A stretch of 64,000 nucleotides of DNA from Margaritifera margaritifera (lineage: Eukaryota > Mollusca > Bivalvia > Unionida > Margaritiferidae). The DNA is taken from contig JAQPZY010001670.1 of NCBI GenBank assembly GCA_029931535.1, positions 5,108,501-5,172,500 of the forward strand. The letters are read 5' to 3'. The notes under the pieces are model-generated. The model saw only the letters and a list, made by a program, of their open reading frames with translations. It had not been told where the DNA came from and did no database searches. Shown here one piece after another: positions 1-13,106 of this stretch. A program made the position numbers and the translations under genes. The stretch's first letter is position 1, and each line of letters opens with the position of its first letter.

Positions 1-2357
1 ATTTCATGAATCAAGTTTTTAATGCAGTTTTGATTCTGTTGATCACAAATGTTAGTCACTATTTCACTGAGCAAACAAAACACAAGAGCACATTGTTATA
101 ACTAAATAGGTTTCATAGATATAACCAGAGACTTAATACACTCTGATATAACACACTGCTGAATAAATAATCAGCAGATCAGTCCCACTTTCTCATTTTA
201 ATCACTTCCATCCAAAGTGATGCTTTGTTATGCACGGAGATAAGGTATAATCCACTTTGCATAAACTGTCTTAAGGGTAGATGTTTTCAGCTCAATATTG
301 ACCTAATCCATGGTTAACACAGCCCCAATGAGTTCTTTTCAAGGATTTTTCAAGGACTTCCAAAACTTTTACACGAGTATTTTTTTTATTTTATGGAAAG
401 GGAACTTTCTCCTAGTTACTTTGTTGGTTTTTTACTGCATAAATAGGTACAAAAGTACAAGAAAAAACACAAAATTAGCATGCCACTAGAGCAAAGGAAT
501 GCAACCCAATATGGTAAGTACCAGTGTCATTTAATCCACCCAATTCAACCCCATTTTACATATTTATCTATTCATCATTTTTTGAAAATATGCAAATAAA
601 AAAAATTATGAACTTAAAAAGTGATATATTTATTCAGTTTCAAGGTAGCACAAACTGTGGTATGATGCCATTTTATTTAAATAAGACAGCAGCCTCTCTG
701 CACAATGTGCTTTGAAAAGATCAAAGTGCTCTACTGCCTTGTGATCACACTGATTAAGAGGCAGCAAGTCACATACTGATTTCACATAGTATCAGAATCC
801 AGTCAACAAATAGAGGATTCCTTAGACTCAGGCCCGCAATTGTAGGAGATTCTACTTGAAGTTTCCCACTCTTTGACCATTGTGTCAGCACCAATGTGAA
901 AGCTGAGAGAAACTCAATTTCAAGACAACTGTTTTGAAAAAGCTGGTTTTGCTGTCATTGGCTTTGTTTTAGTGCCTTATCCCGAATTATTAGCTTATAC
1001 AAAAATCTCAGGACAAAATTTCAGGACTTTTCAAGGGCCTGTTATAATTATTTCAAGGGCTTTTTAAATTAACTTACCAACTTTTAAAGTCAAATTCTTA
1101 AACTGCTTTTATTATACTAGTGCTGAGTTCATCTTCCAAATTAAAAAATAAAGTGTGAAAAAATTAGGTCTTGAAATATATATATCAACATATATACAAT
1201 AATGGCACTGTCAACAAAAGTTACTGTCATCACTAATTTTCCAGTTGCATGTGTACACCACTTGTAAAGTGACTCATGATACCATCTGCAGTTGCATGCC
1301 GAAGAATCTAGGATCCAAAATACCTTGTTTAACTTCGACACCTTGCCAGTATTGGATATAAATATCCATCTGCTTAAGCTGCGCCTTATTATTAATGATT
1401 CATCTGGCCCAAATAGAGATTTTGATCCACCCGCTGCATCAGGAGGGAGAGGGTGAATTTGTAACTGACTGATATAATTTTTCTCATATTCCAGAAGTCA
1501 TCAGTGATTGTTCAGAGGATTCCACAGTGCTCACTATTGATTATTGTTTTTTACTTCCCATATGTGTGGAAAGGGCATACTCTGCCATTTTCCCCAAATC
1601 TTTGAACTTATTACAGAAAGCACACATTGCTATAGACTTATCCCCTTTGAAATCTCTAATCCATAAGTATTTGGGATATCTGATCCATCTGTGATTGAAT
1701 ACACATTTCCCCATCGTTAAAGCAGACGATGAAATTGATGTTCACCATGCTTCATTCACCATTTGCGCTGACTGGTTTACCAATGGTGACACCTAAACTA
1801 TGCTTTGGGAAATAAAATTGTATCACAGTCTGGCCATAATACAAGGGATAATACTGACGGTATCCGAGTAAAGACAATGAGTGATCAAATGAAGGATCAG
1901 AATAATGGTTAATTCTCAGCTTTCCCTTAATATAATCACATGGGTAAAAATGAAACATTTAATAGTAATACATCAAAAATTAGCAAAATTCAAGGGTTTT
2001 AAAAGGAATGTCAATGTAAATTTAATGACCTTACAAGGGCTTTTTCCAATTCAAGGGTTTGCCAAGACCTGTGCAAACCATAGCAGTCTTTAAAAGCACT
2101 AAAAAACTTAATTAATAACAGCAGCAGAATTAAACTTGGTTGCATGTACATGTGCAAGAAGAATTTCAGCATCTTCTTTGATTCAGATCTTTGCATTATG
2201 CTTAGTATTAGCAATGAATAACTTGCCTAATATCCCAATTACTGCAGTAAGTATTAAGCATGTTTGCTCAGAAATGTGTGGAAGTCAATTTTGGTATGAT
2301 CTTACATAAAATCATATATATATAAATAAAAAATATATATATATGTGATCTTACATA
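1..2357. other. AT-rich non-coding sequence, no gene seen
   Basis: Probably part of the intron following exon N, or sequence beyond. No exon-like ORF with splice sites and no recognisable transposon protein was found. Scattered short copies of an aaggg-ctttt motif (ttcaagggcttttt at about 1040 and about 2035) hint at an old dispersed repeat. Confidence 0.4.

Positions 2358-2415
<58 letters not shown>
2358..2415. repeat. (TA)n microsatellite
   Basis: Nearly pure alternating TA run of about 56 bases, preceded by shorter TA runs from about 2315. Confidence 0.97.
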
Positions 2416-2418
<3 letters not shown>

Positions 2419-2600
2419 TTTTTAAATACCAAATGACAAATCAATTAAGTTAAAAAAAAACATGAATAACTTTTCTGTAAATTAAACCACAAAATTTTAA
2501 GGTAGATCAAAACTTTACATTTTTTTAAAAATATGAAGCAGCTGCAGAGTAACAAGATACAATATGTAATGTAATAGATCTATGATATAAATAAAAAGTA

Positions 2601-4116
2601 CACCTCTCCCTCAATAACTCACGCACAAGGGGGTCCAAAAACATAGACTGCACTATAAGCGAGAGACCTAAAAAAAATGAAGAAGGGGATGCCATCCCCG
2701 CTGGACACTGGACATTGAGAAAACCATGGGGGGGTGAACAAACAGGGCTGTTTAATTGCTGAATACTCATTTTATAATTGCATTTAGAATAATTGTCAAT
2801 AAAGAGCTTTTTTTCTAATGTAGTTGTTCGCTTTTCTGTATAAATTACCTTTATTTTCAAGATACCCAACTGCTGAAAGATCGGTAACAACATTAGTCCA
2901 AGCGGTTTCAACAACACATGTATGCGAAAACATTGTGTATTACCTCACTGCTTTTTGTTGTTCTTGATTCACAACAAAACAAGATTAATTTTTCACAAAA
3001 ACTAGGGACAGTTATTTCGCAAAACAGTCATTAAGGTCGAAACTCGATTTATTTATTGTTCTATTAATAAAATATGGATGCCGTGATTTCATCGCAAGTA
3101 ATAGTGAAACATCTTCTTGTCCCTGAGGAAATCTCTGAGTGGCAATTTAGAAATTTTAAGTTCACTACAAAATCTGGAACTCGCTTCTCTGGAATGAACC
3201 GTATCTGTGAAACAAAGCTTTTTATTCACCAAGTACTCATTTCGCTTGGTTGCCTCGCTATCTTTGTTCACATCTGTGAATATGTAGGCTAATTTAAGGT
3301 AGTTTAATTATGTTACTTATATAATAATATTTATAACAATGTTCGATTTATCAATTGAAATGAGTTGACCTGACACACAGGCGTGACTTCTAGCTCTTGC
3401 ACAGGTAGGATTTGCATGCCTTTTAACTTTTCTTTTATTCCACCCCCTTTATTTGATTTGATACAAAAGACGTAATTAACGTTATAATACAAAACAGGTC
3501 TGCTTTTAACTGAGTGTAACAACAACAAATACTTCCGCAAGTCGGAGATAAAAAAAACGGTTGGCACTTAATTAGGTTCTCATGGAAACGCTCGCAGACA
3601 TAGCTGTGACGGTTGAATGATATTTTTCACTTTTGAATACAAGAGGGCATATTGAACTTATAATAATTACAATGAAACTGAATTAAAAGATCTAACTAAA
3701 ACACAAATTTCACTTGACAAAAATTATTTAATTAGTATTTATTTTTTAAATTGTTGCCACCAGTAGGCATTAGTGACATTTTCATTGATTGAAATTTCGT
3801 CGAATATTGTTATTTACAGTCTACTGAGAATGTTGTTTGGAAAGAAAATTGAGCAAAATATATGAATTCTTATTACAAGTTGAGAATTTCATGACGTTGA
3901 TTCAAATTTCCGGGTACTAACCGCTGTTTTCTACAATAAAACTAGCGATATATCAAGGTTGCATTTATAAATTTTGATCGCGATTTTTTTCACGTTCAAC
4001 AAATAGGGGCCAATGTTTTTGGTATTTTCTATTTACAAAAATAGCAATCCACGCCTGACCTCGCGTTATAAGCAGGTTCGCAAGTTATCCGGGCGCGAGT
4101 TATCGAGGGAGTGGTG
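2601..4116. mobile_element. Non-autonomous TIR element, Tc1/pogo-like ends
   Basis: Inverted ends starting CACCTCTCCCTCAATAACTC (left) and, on the opposite strand, CACCACTCCCTCGATAACTC (right), 18 of 20 matching, each bounded by a TA dinucleotide as expected for a TA target-site duplication. The inner ends carry GGGGGTCC and GCTTATAAGCGAG-like motifs resembling pogo/Tigger termini. No transposase is visible; small ORFs inside (3074-3292 and neighbours) are not recognised. About 50 bp directly outside each end (2548-2598 and 4119-4170) are near-identical direct repeats, which a TA duplication does not explain. A smaller relative is at 13490-13992. Confidence 0.72.
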
Positions 4117-4118
4117 TA

Positions 4119-5164
4119 ACAAGTTACAATATGTAATGTAACAGATTATATAAATAATAAGTAAAAGTCATGGATCAATTATTTACCATTTTCTGATTTC
4201 TGAAAAAATGAATAATAGAAAAATATGAACTTTTCCAAACTGAAAACTTGCCCTAGCTATTCCCTCTTGTGTGCTCCACTACTTCCTATTCTGTAAATTA
4301 AGTTTTTCTAACCTATTGTTAAGCCGTAAAATACAAATTATCACACAGATTGGTCCGTGAGATGGAAGAGAATGAATTGTGGACAAATGTAATTGACAAT
4401 CAACAGAAGTCACTACAAAACAAAAACCTTGCATACTGTTTGGTGCATACTAAGACTGGCTGAAAACTCAGCACCAAAATTAAAGCCTACTTAAAAATGT
4501 TAAGTTAATTTACTACAAATGCACCTAATGTTATCTCCCGAAATTATTCCATTTTGAACAAAGGCAAAGTTTGGTACTGCAGATACAACGTGTCATACTG
4601 TACATTTCTGCATATGTATGAGAGACTTTCATGGTTTAGAGTTATATTAACTTTTGAAAAACCAAAGCAAAAAAGCTTTGAAAAGAAAATTAAGTCTAGA
4701 GATGATCAGCTCATTAGGCATGTGATGTTAGAAAAGCTATAATTAATCACTAAATGTGGTAGTAAATTACAAGTATTCAAGTATTTTTTAAATTTAAGAA
4801 AAGTTTTGGAATACCATTAATCCTTTACTTTGTTTGGAAAGCAACTAATTATCCATGCTTACTTTTGCATAGAAACCTTCCTCTCTCTTGAGTAACTCAA
4901 ATGTTTTATTTTCTCGATGTTTTTTTTACTGATCTGACACTTTTTAAAACAACAGGATTGTCCAAAATGTCTGGAAATTAAAATTTCACAGGAAACAAAA
5001 CAAAGCAGATGTTAGTTCTAATTCAATATCAGGTATACATTTAATGTGGTTGACTGTTAACTTTACTTGGTTCAAGGTTGACAAAGTGTACTTACATCTG
5101 AAGTGATCATAAACTATTTTGTCTTCACATTATTTTCATGCTAATCTGAAATACTTGTATCTAT
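4119..5164. other. Non-coding stretch, nothing recognised
   Basis: AT-rich sequence with one short ORF (4554-4742) without family features. It starts with the right-hand direct repeat that flanks the TIR element. Confidence 0.4.
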
Positions 5165-5380
5165 ATTGGGGAATTTAGGCAGCCAATCTGGAATGAATAA
5201 CATGTTAATTGGAATCTAGGCAGCCCGTCTGTAACGGATAACATGTTAATTGGAATCTAGGCAGCCCATTTGGAATGGATAACATGTTCATTTGAATTTA
5301 GTCAGGCCATCTGGAATGGATAACATGTTCATTGGAAATTAGGCAGCCTGTCAGGAATGGATTACATGTTCATTAAAAGT
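5165..5380. repeat. Minisatellite, about 41-bp unit, 5 copies
   Basis: Diverged tandem copies containing ggaatctaggcagcc, tggaatggataacatg and ttcattggaa elements, spaced about 41-42 bp. Confidence 0.85.
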
Positions 5381-5410
5381 AACAAACTCTTATACTGTCA
5401 TACCATACAA

Positions 5411-6545
5411 TGCATCTTCTTATGAACCTGTAGTGTTTTCCCAGGCATCTTCATATTAACATATAAACAGTGTTTCCTCCAGGCATCTTCCTATGAACCT
5501 ATACACAGTGTTTCCTCCAGGCATCTTCCTATGAACCTATACATGGTGTTCCTCCAGGCATCTTCCTATGAACCTATACACGGTGTTCCTCCAGGCATCT
5601 TCCTATGAACCTATACATGGTGTTTCCTCCAGGCATCTTCCTATGAACCTATACATGGTGTTTCCTCCAGGCATCTTCTAATGAACCTACACACAGTGTT
5701 TTTTCCAGGCATCTTCCTATGAACCTATACAAAGCATTTTCTCCAGGCATCTTCCTATGAAGCTACACACAGTGATTTCTCCTATGAAGCTATACCAAGT
5801 GTTTTCTCCATCTTCCGATGAACCTACACAGTATTTTCTCCAGGCATCTTCTTATGAACCTATACACAGTGTATTCTCCAGGCATCTTCCTATGAACCTA
5901 TACACAGTGAATTCTCCAGGCATCTTCCTATGAACCTATACACAGTGTATTCTCCAGGCATCTTCCTATGAAGCTACACACATTGTTTTCTCCAGGCATC
6001 TTCCTATGAAGCTATACAAAGTATTTTCTCCAGGCATCTTCCTATGAACCTATACACAGTGTATTCTCCAGGCATCTTCCTATGAACCTATACACAGTGA
6101 TTTATCCAGGCATCTTCCTATGAACCTATGCACAGTGTATTCTCCAGGCATCTTCCTATGAATCTATACGCAGTGATTTCTCCAGGCATCTTCCTATGAA
6201 CCTATACAGTGTTTTCTCCAGGCATCTTCTTATGAAGCTACACACAGTGTTTCCTCCAGGCATCTTCCTATGAAGCTACACACAGTGTTTCCTCCAGGCA
6301 TCTTCCTATGAAACTACACACAGTGTTTTCTCCAGGCATCTTCCTATGAAGCTACACACAGTGATTTCTCAAGGCATCTTCCTATGAACCTATACACACT
6401 GTTTTCTCCAGGCATCTTCCTATGAACCTATACACAGTGATTTCTCCAGGCATCTTCTTATGAACCTATACACAGTGTATTCTCCATCTTCCCATGAACC
6501 TACACAAAGTATTTTCTCCAGGCATCTGCCTGTGAAGCTAAAGAC
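5411..6545. repeat. Minisatellite, 38-bp unit, about 29 copies
   Basis: Units of the form aggcatcttcctatgaacct followed by atacacagtgttttctcc; successive gcatcttc starts at 5483 and 5521 give a 38-bp period. Variants alternate between 'aacctata' and 'aagctaca' classes, suggesting multi-unit duplications. A further short stretch of the same repeat occurs at 8281-8440. Confidence 0.95.
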
Positions 6546-7587
6546 ACTGTTATCTGTATTTGACACCAGTTTCATGGGCACAGCCATTAACCAATAACGT
6601 GATGAATCAGCCATGACAATAGTGAAATGAACATTAGATGCTGCACGTGCCACGATCAAAAGAATATACGTCTTTTTGTTTATATTTTATCTGTGCTCAT
6701 TTTCTCTTAAAAATTGACATTGATAGCAATGGAAAAAATAAGAAAGGTGGAGGTAGTTCATGTTCCGTCAATGAATGTTCAAATAATCATTGCACACACA
6801 ATTTATGGAAGAAATCAGTGTGTGCAATACACAGACATGTACATGAAGACTGTGTGTGTTTGGTTCCATTTAAATTTCAGTCTTTGCTGACAGATGGGAA
6901 TGCAAGACTTTAAATTCTTGGATTCCAAACTTAGCACATAATTTAAAATCACTGATAATATGACTTACAAGAGAAAAAATTAGAGACTGTTGCCCAGAAT
7001 CTTTCAGAGAATCTACCCTGCACAACATGTATTATTGATAAATATTTATTCAGAATCAAACTAATTTCAAATCTCAAAAGTAGAGGTGAGACTTAAGGCA
7101 ATTATAAATCGCACAGCACTGCCAAATATATGGTAGGAATATCTCCACATGGGCAAATTATGTTTATTTCAAAGGCATTTGGTGGATGGTCAAGTGATAA
7201 ATTCATATTTGGAAAAAAAAGCGGATTTTTAAATTACCTTCTCCTCGGAGTGTTGTTAATCTGTAGCTAAAATTGTTTTGTGGGAACTACTAGTGAAGAT
7301 TTAGCAGGACTAGTAAATTTCTCAACCTACAAGTCCTTCTCGCTACAAGAAAATTTATGTTATATTCCAGATCTGAAGAAACTCATATTTGTTTTCTTAT
7401 GAGCTGATGTTTTTTCACTTGACTAAAGGTGAAACTTGAACTGACACATAAAATGACTAAATTATATTTTCCCAAATCTGTAATTTAAATAAATGACACA
7501 TTCATTAACATCATAACATGATTAAAAAAATCAGAACCAACATAAAACTATAAATATATAAATTTAAAGATGCATACGCATAAATGT
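6546..7587. other. Non-coding stretch, nothing recognised
   Basis: Contains a 91-codon plus-strand ORF (6638-6913) without detectable family features, and AT-rich sequence. No splice-consistent ABCC exon was found. Confidence 0.35.
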
Positions 7588-7994
7588 TTAGAAAGTTGTA
7601 CTGAACAATAAGCGATCTTCTTCAATTTCATCAACTATTCGTGACATCATTTTCTCAGCATAAATGGAAGGCAGTCTTGTAATATGGCCATATACATAAT
7701 TCTCATCATACTTTACATTCACAAACTTGCAGTCATCTGCACTAAGCCATACAAGAAGTTTACATTTCTTAAGACCAGTGCAAAACATTGTCATCTGTAT
7801 TTGCATATAGAACCCTCTATTTCCTTTCTGCTTAATAATCAGACTGTCATTGCCACTCTTTTGGACATCACATTTCTTGTTTGAAAAAAAAATCCAATGT
7901 GGTCTAGTTAGTAGGCATTGGACTTTTAATTTCAAGCAGTGTGTCTTCATTTAAAATTCCATCTGGGTTCGCTGACAACCAGTTTTCCTGCACA
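7588..7994 (-). pseudogene. YqaJ-type nuclease domain remnant
   Basis: On the minus strand one frame begins WLSANPDGILNEDTLLEIK, matching the PDG...(E)xK active-site core of YqaJ/lambda-exonuclease-like nucleases (PD-D/ExK fold). It stops about 24 codons on. The match continues in another frame with FYMQIQMTMFCTGLKKCKLL, equivalent to the YYYQ-Q-QM-TG-K-C-DF segment of these domains, and ends near 7588. A frameshift at about 7900-7930 therefore splits the domain. A tttctgtgcag acceptor-like sequence precedes the first part (about 7995), so it may be a decayed exon. YqaJ domains occur in DNA-virus recombinases and in many invertebrate transposon-related genes; which applies here is unknown. 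Confidence 0.6.
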
Positions 7995-9014
7995 GAAACA
8001 TGAATACCTTTTTAAATAACAGAATATCGATTAGAATTGAAATATTGTTTTGTTGCCACTTCACTCTTAAGTCTCTGGTTTGTGAAGTTAGTTCCTACAA
8101 ATTTTGGAATGTTAATATTCACTTATAAAATTTGAGCAATCAATGGAATTCTTTATGGTCATTTTTACGCACCAATTCACTTTGTTTACAATCTATTTCA
8201 CTAGTGAGATAGCGGATGCTACTGCTACGCACCTAGTGAGGAGTATCAGTACAATGGGCGATAATTAGAAAACTGTGTCTATACACAGTGTTTTCTCCAT
8301 CTTCCTATGAACCAATACAAAGTGTTTTCTCCAGGCATCTTCCTATGAAGCAATACACAGTGTTTTCTCCATCTTTCTATTAAACTATACATGGTGTTTT
8401 CTTTCTATGAATCTATACAGAGTATTTTCTCCAGGCTGCATCCTTGCAAAATTTTTCAGAGTAAAATTCAAAAGGGTGCACTTAAACATCAGCGATACAT
8501 CATAAAAGATTCAAAAAAAGGCCATCTATATTGTTTGCTATCTTGTGCTCTGTGTCTCGATTATAAGACATGTCCACTGAGTTATCAAGATACTTGATTT
8601 TATCACTCGGGTGATGTGGCATGATTCTCATTGGTCAAGATTTCACTTCATGCTTTGATAGAACTCTAAGTAAATGTATCCCCTTGTCACACTGAATATT
8701 TAACTGAAGGTGATAACGATGCACATACTATGAATTTACAGATCTTGGAAAAAGAATGAATTGAATCAACCATGATGACAATGGGAACTGTAATCCAGCA
8801 TCTTATACCAGTACCAGGAGTGATAGTTCGACCAATCGAGCATAAATAATGCACAAGAAAATGTAATAATCACAAGAAAATTTAATAATCACACTGCTTA
8901 TATCCTGAATAAAAAGGTCAGCTTCAAAATAACCAAAATGAAAAATGAAAAATAATTTTTTTTTTAACAACTGTGCAGCAATTTAAAAGAAAATACACAT
9001 GATACAGAAATAAT
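7995..9014. other. Non-coding stretch with stray 38-bp repeat copies
   Basis: Apart from the repeat copies at 8281-8440 no feature is seen. The plus-strand ORF at 8391-8597 overlaps those copies and is not supported as a gene. Confidence 0.4.
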
Positions 9015-9253
9015 GTATAGGCACTGATATTTCAATTCTAATTTACATGTATAGGCACTGATATTTCAATTCTAATGTACATGTATAGGCACTGATATTT
9101 CAATTCTAATGTACATGTATAGGCACTGATATTTCAATTCTAATGTACATGTATAGGCACTGATATTTCAATTCTAATGTACATGTATAGGCACTGATAT
9201 TTCAATTCTAATGTACATGTATAGGCACTGATATTTCAATTCTAATGTACATG
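9015..9253. repeat. Minisatellite, 34-bp unit, 7 near-identical copies
   Basis: Unit tataggcactgatatttcaa followed by ttctaatgtacatg, seven copies with almost no divergence, implying recent expansion. Confidence 0.97.
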
Positions 9254-10349
9254 TACTGTAGAAATTCTTGCATTAAATAAGAACAATAATTTAGTATCAA
9301 AGAGAACTACAAGTATAAATTTACTATGGCAATTTTAAGGAATTTCATGTAAATGTTCATAAGTGTGGTGATTTAATAAGCAAGTACTAAGTAAATATCA
9401 AATAATAGGCAAGGCCCCCTGAAAATGCAAAGGGCCTCATAAACTCAACGCAGGGAGCCTTTGGAAAGTTGGAGAAAACACCGTATACATTAAGGTCCAG
9501 TGAGAATAAATGATTTATCTATTTGTCCAATTTGAGAACCTTGAATTCCATTAACAATTTTGGCCAAAATAATAACCATAAACATTAGTTTTCCTCAGGA
9601 ATTGTAAGCATTGTTCTTTTCTCTTCACATCTGTTGACACTTTCACTATTCATCATTGAGAAAATTCTATGTACCGCTCTAATATACTATACTCCATGTA
9701 CCACTCTAATATACTGGTGCTGAAACACTTTTCTGCCCACCTGTGTCCACATACAAAACTCTTGTTGAAAATTATGCCCTCCCCCCTCAAATTTGATTTT
9801 CCAAAATATTTTCAGAATAATTCAGAATACAGAATCTGTAAAAAAAAACAAATTCATAATAATTCCGCAAAATCCAAAATGGTTGGCATCTCTGCATTTT
9901 TAATGAATACTAAACTCAGGAGAATGGCCTTCATTTGCAAGGAACTTGGTCCAAAAGTTTTTTGTACTCACAAGAGAAAGCATATGGTCTATTTGCAGGT
10001 TAACACACACACAATAACACTTTTCACACAAACCTGAATCAGATGCTTATGATAAAAGGTGCTTCATTACTTGATATTGTCATCATATGCTATTCAGAGC
10101 TAAAGATTTATTGACTTATATGTCCCCTCATACCCACTAAAGACAAGAACTTTTTGTTTTAACATTTACAATAATATTTCTAACTGAGGATAATACTCTT
10201 TGCATATGAAAAAGTGAAATCTCCTAGAATACTGTGTCTGTAGCAAGGTGGTATAATAATAAACATAAAGACTAACTTCTTGTTTACAAAATAAACTGAA
10301 GAAAGAATAAAAAAGTTTACACAGGGATGGTGAGTTAGGACAGACTTAC
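9254..10349. other. Intron following exon N, nothing recognised
   Basis: Starts at the donor of exon N. The 122-codon plus-strand ORF at 9669-10037 has no recognised family features and is not supported as a gene. Confidence 0.4.
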
Positions 10350-10563
10350 CCTGCGCAATTCCTAAAGCTCCATATACCCCTAGTCTCATATTCCTCTTCT
10401 CTTCATCCACTGTGCCGTTGGTGACTTTGTCATTGCTCCACTCACTAAGCCAGATGTTAGAGTAGATGCTGGCACCATTGTACAGGATGAACATTAGGAC
10501 CGAGATGATGCTGATTAACGCTCCCAGAGACTTCAGGTATGACATAAACACTGACAGCTTCAC
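10350..10563 (-). CDS. ABCC1/MRP1-like transporter, exon N (start of TMD2)
   Basis: 214-nt exon between a ctctttag acceptor and a gtaagt donor, ending in phase 1. It encodes VKLSVFMSYLKSLGALI, a long hydrophobic helix, IYSNIWLSEWSND, an extracellular loop with a potential N-glycosylation site (NGT), and RLGVYGALGIAQG. MRP1 has VKLSVYWDYMKAIG, YWLSLWTDD and LSVYGALGISQG at the same positions. This is the last recognisable exon in gene order. The following TMD2 and NBD2 exons were not seen in 1-10349 and presumably lie to the left of the window. Confidence 0.96.
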
Positions 10564-10964
10564 CTAAAGAGGGCAGTGGTGTATTTAAAGTAAAAAGTAA
10601 TCGAATAAATGCCATATAAGGGAAATGTTTGCTTAGTTTCATTTTTAAGACTTTCAGAATCTTGACAAATAAAAATAAAGACTGTATCTAATATAACTAA
10701 AATTCAAGACATCATTTTTTCCTGAAACAGAAATTTACTCAAATTTGAAGGTGAAACAATTTCCTTCTACACAGTCCTCATCAATCAGTGCATGTTTTTT
10801 TTTTTACAGAAAATGATGACTATAGAGACAGGTAAATTCAATATAATCCATTTTGTCAAATGAAACATTTGAAATGCAAAAGCCAAGTTGTAACAGAAGC
10901 AACTTCTAGATTTACAAAGCAATCATTGTGAAATACAAAGGCAAGAGTAGGTAAGAATCTCCTC

Positions 10965-11655
10965 GTCACGTTTCACAATATTAGTTCCATCTCTGATTAA
11001 AGGCTGCCAACACCAACCAACTATATAACATTTCACAATATTAGTTCTATCTCTGATTAAGGGCTGCCAACACAAACCAACCATATAATATTTCACAATA
11101 TTAGTTACATCTCTGATTAAAGGCTACCAACACCAATCAACCATATAACATTTCACAATATTAGTTACATCTCTGATTAAAGGCTACCAACACCAACCAA
11201 CCATATAATATTTCACAATATTAGTTCTATCTTTGATTAAGGGCTGCCAACACCAACCAACCATATAACATTTAACAATATCAACCATATAACATTTAAC
11301 AATATTAGTTCTATCTCTGATTAAGGACTGCCAACACCAACATACCATATAACAGTTCACAATATTAGTTCCATCTCTGATTAAAGGCTACTAACACCAA
11401 CCAACCATATAATATTTCACAATATTAGTTCTATCTCTGATTAAGGGCTGCCAACACCAACCAACCATATAACACAATATTAGTTCCATCTCTGATTAAG
11501 GGCTGCCAACACCTACCAAGGATAGAACATATCAAAATATTAGTTCCATCTCTTATTAAAGGCTGCCAACAATAACCAACCAAAATACATTTGACAATAT
11601 TAGTTCGATCTCTGATTAAAGGCTGCCAACACCAACCAACCATATAACATTTTTG
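10965..11655. repeat. Minisatellite, about 60-bp unit, about 11 copies
   Basis: Copies of tttcacaatattagttccat followed by ctctgattaaaggctgccaa and caccaaccaaccatataaca, spaced about 60 bp, in the intron between exons M and N. Confidence 0.95.
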
Positions 11656-11761
11656 ATTCACATTAATCCAAAATGGAGTGTTAACAAGGTTAAATGGGTA
11701 TAAAACAAAATTTATCTTATACTGACTACTGGTAATGACAATGTGCTGTACACATTCATAT

Positions 11762-12786
11762 AACAAGACTTAAACAGCTAACCTAAAAGATACCAATACG
11801 CTGTATACATTCATGTAACAAGACTTAAACACCTGACCTAAAGGATACCAATACACTGTATACATTCATGTAACAAGACTTAAACATCTGACCTAAAGGA
11901 TACCAATACACTGTATACATTCATGTAACAAGACTTAAACACCTGACCTAAAGGATACCAATACACTGTATACATTCATGTAACAAGACTTCAACACCTG
12001 ACCTAAAGGATACCAATACACTGTATACATTCATGTAACAAGACTTAAACACCTGACCTAAAGGATACCAATACGCTGTATACATTCATGTAACAAGACT
12101 TAAACACCTGACCTAAAGGATACCAATACACTGTATACATTCATGTAACAAGACTTAAACACCTGACCTAAAGGATACCAATACACTGTATACATTCATG
12201 TAACAAGACTTAAACATCTGACCTAAAGGATACCAATACACTGTATACATTCATGTAACAAGACTTAAACACCTGACCTAAAGGATACCAATACACTGTA
12301 TACATTCATGTAACAAGACTTCAACACCTGACCTAAAGGATACCAATACACTGTATACATTCATGTAACAAGACTTAAACACCTGACCTAAAGGATACCA
12401 ATACGCTGTATACATTCATGTAACAAGACTTAAACACCTGACCTAAAGGATACCAATACACTGTATACATTCATGTAACAAGACTTAAACACCTGACCTA
12501 AAGGATACCAATACCCTGTATACATTCATGTAACAAGACTTAAACACCTGACCTAAAGGATACCAATACACTGTATACATTCATGTAACAAGACTTAAAC
12601 ATCTGACCTAAAGGATACCAATACGCTGTATACATTCATGTAACAAGACTTAAACACCTGACCTAAAGGATACCAATACACTGTATACATTCATGTAACA
12701 AGATTTAAACATCTGACATAAATGATACCAATATGCTGTATACATTCATGTAACAAGACTTAAACATCTGACCTGAAGGATACAAT
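11762..12786. repeat. Minisatellite, 55-bp unit, about 18 copies with higher-order structure
   Basis: Unit includes acctgacctaaaggatacca, atacactgtatacattcatg and taacaagacttaaac. The marker variant 'tcaacacctg' recurs exactly 330 bp (six units) apart (about 11990 and 12320), and 'aaacatctg' recurs 330 and 385 bp apart, showing block duplications. Confidence 0.97.
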
Positions 12787-13106
12787 CTACCAGTCTGGAC
12801 AATCATAAAATATCTTCAACGGAAACCAAGAACAAATTAATAGCTCAGATCCTGGTCGACTAGCGCAGTGTAAAAATGGCAAAGTATCTCAGTCTATCCA
12901 CTGTAATCGTAAGTCCTGTAAGTTATCACAGTACACATTGCAGGGTAAAGCTATTCAGCATGTATTGTAGAGTCTGGATATTGTTTTTCTCCTACTTTGA
13001 CCTCTCTTAAACAGCGCTTGAGGTAAGGTAGATTTTTGCGAATTGCTCAATACTTCACTATAATTCTTTAACAGAATATAACAAGAGTAAAAGAAAAATC
13101 CATTAC

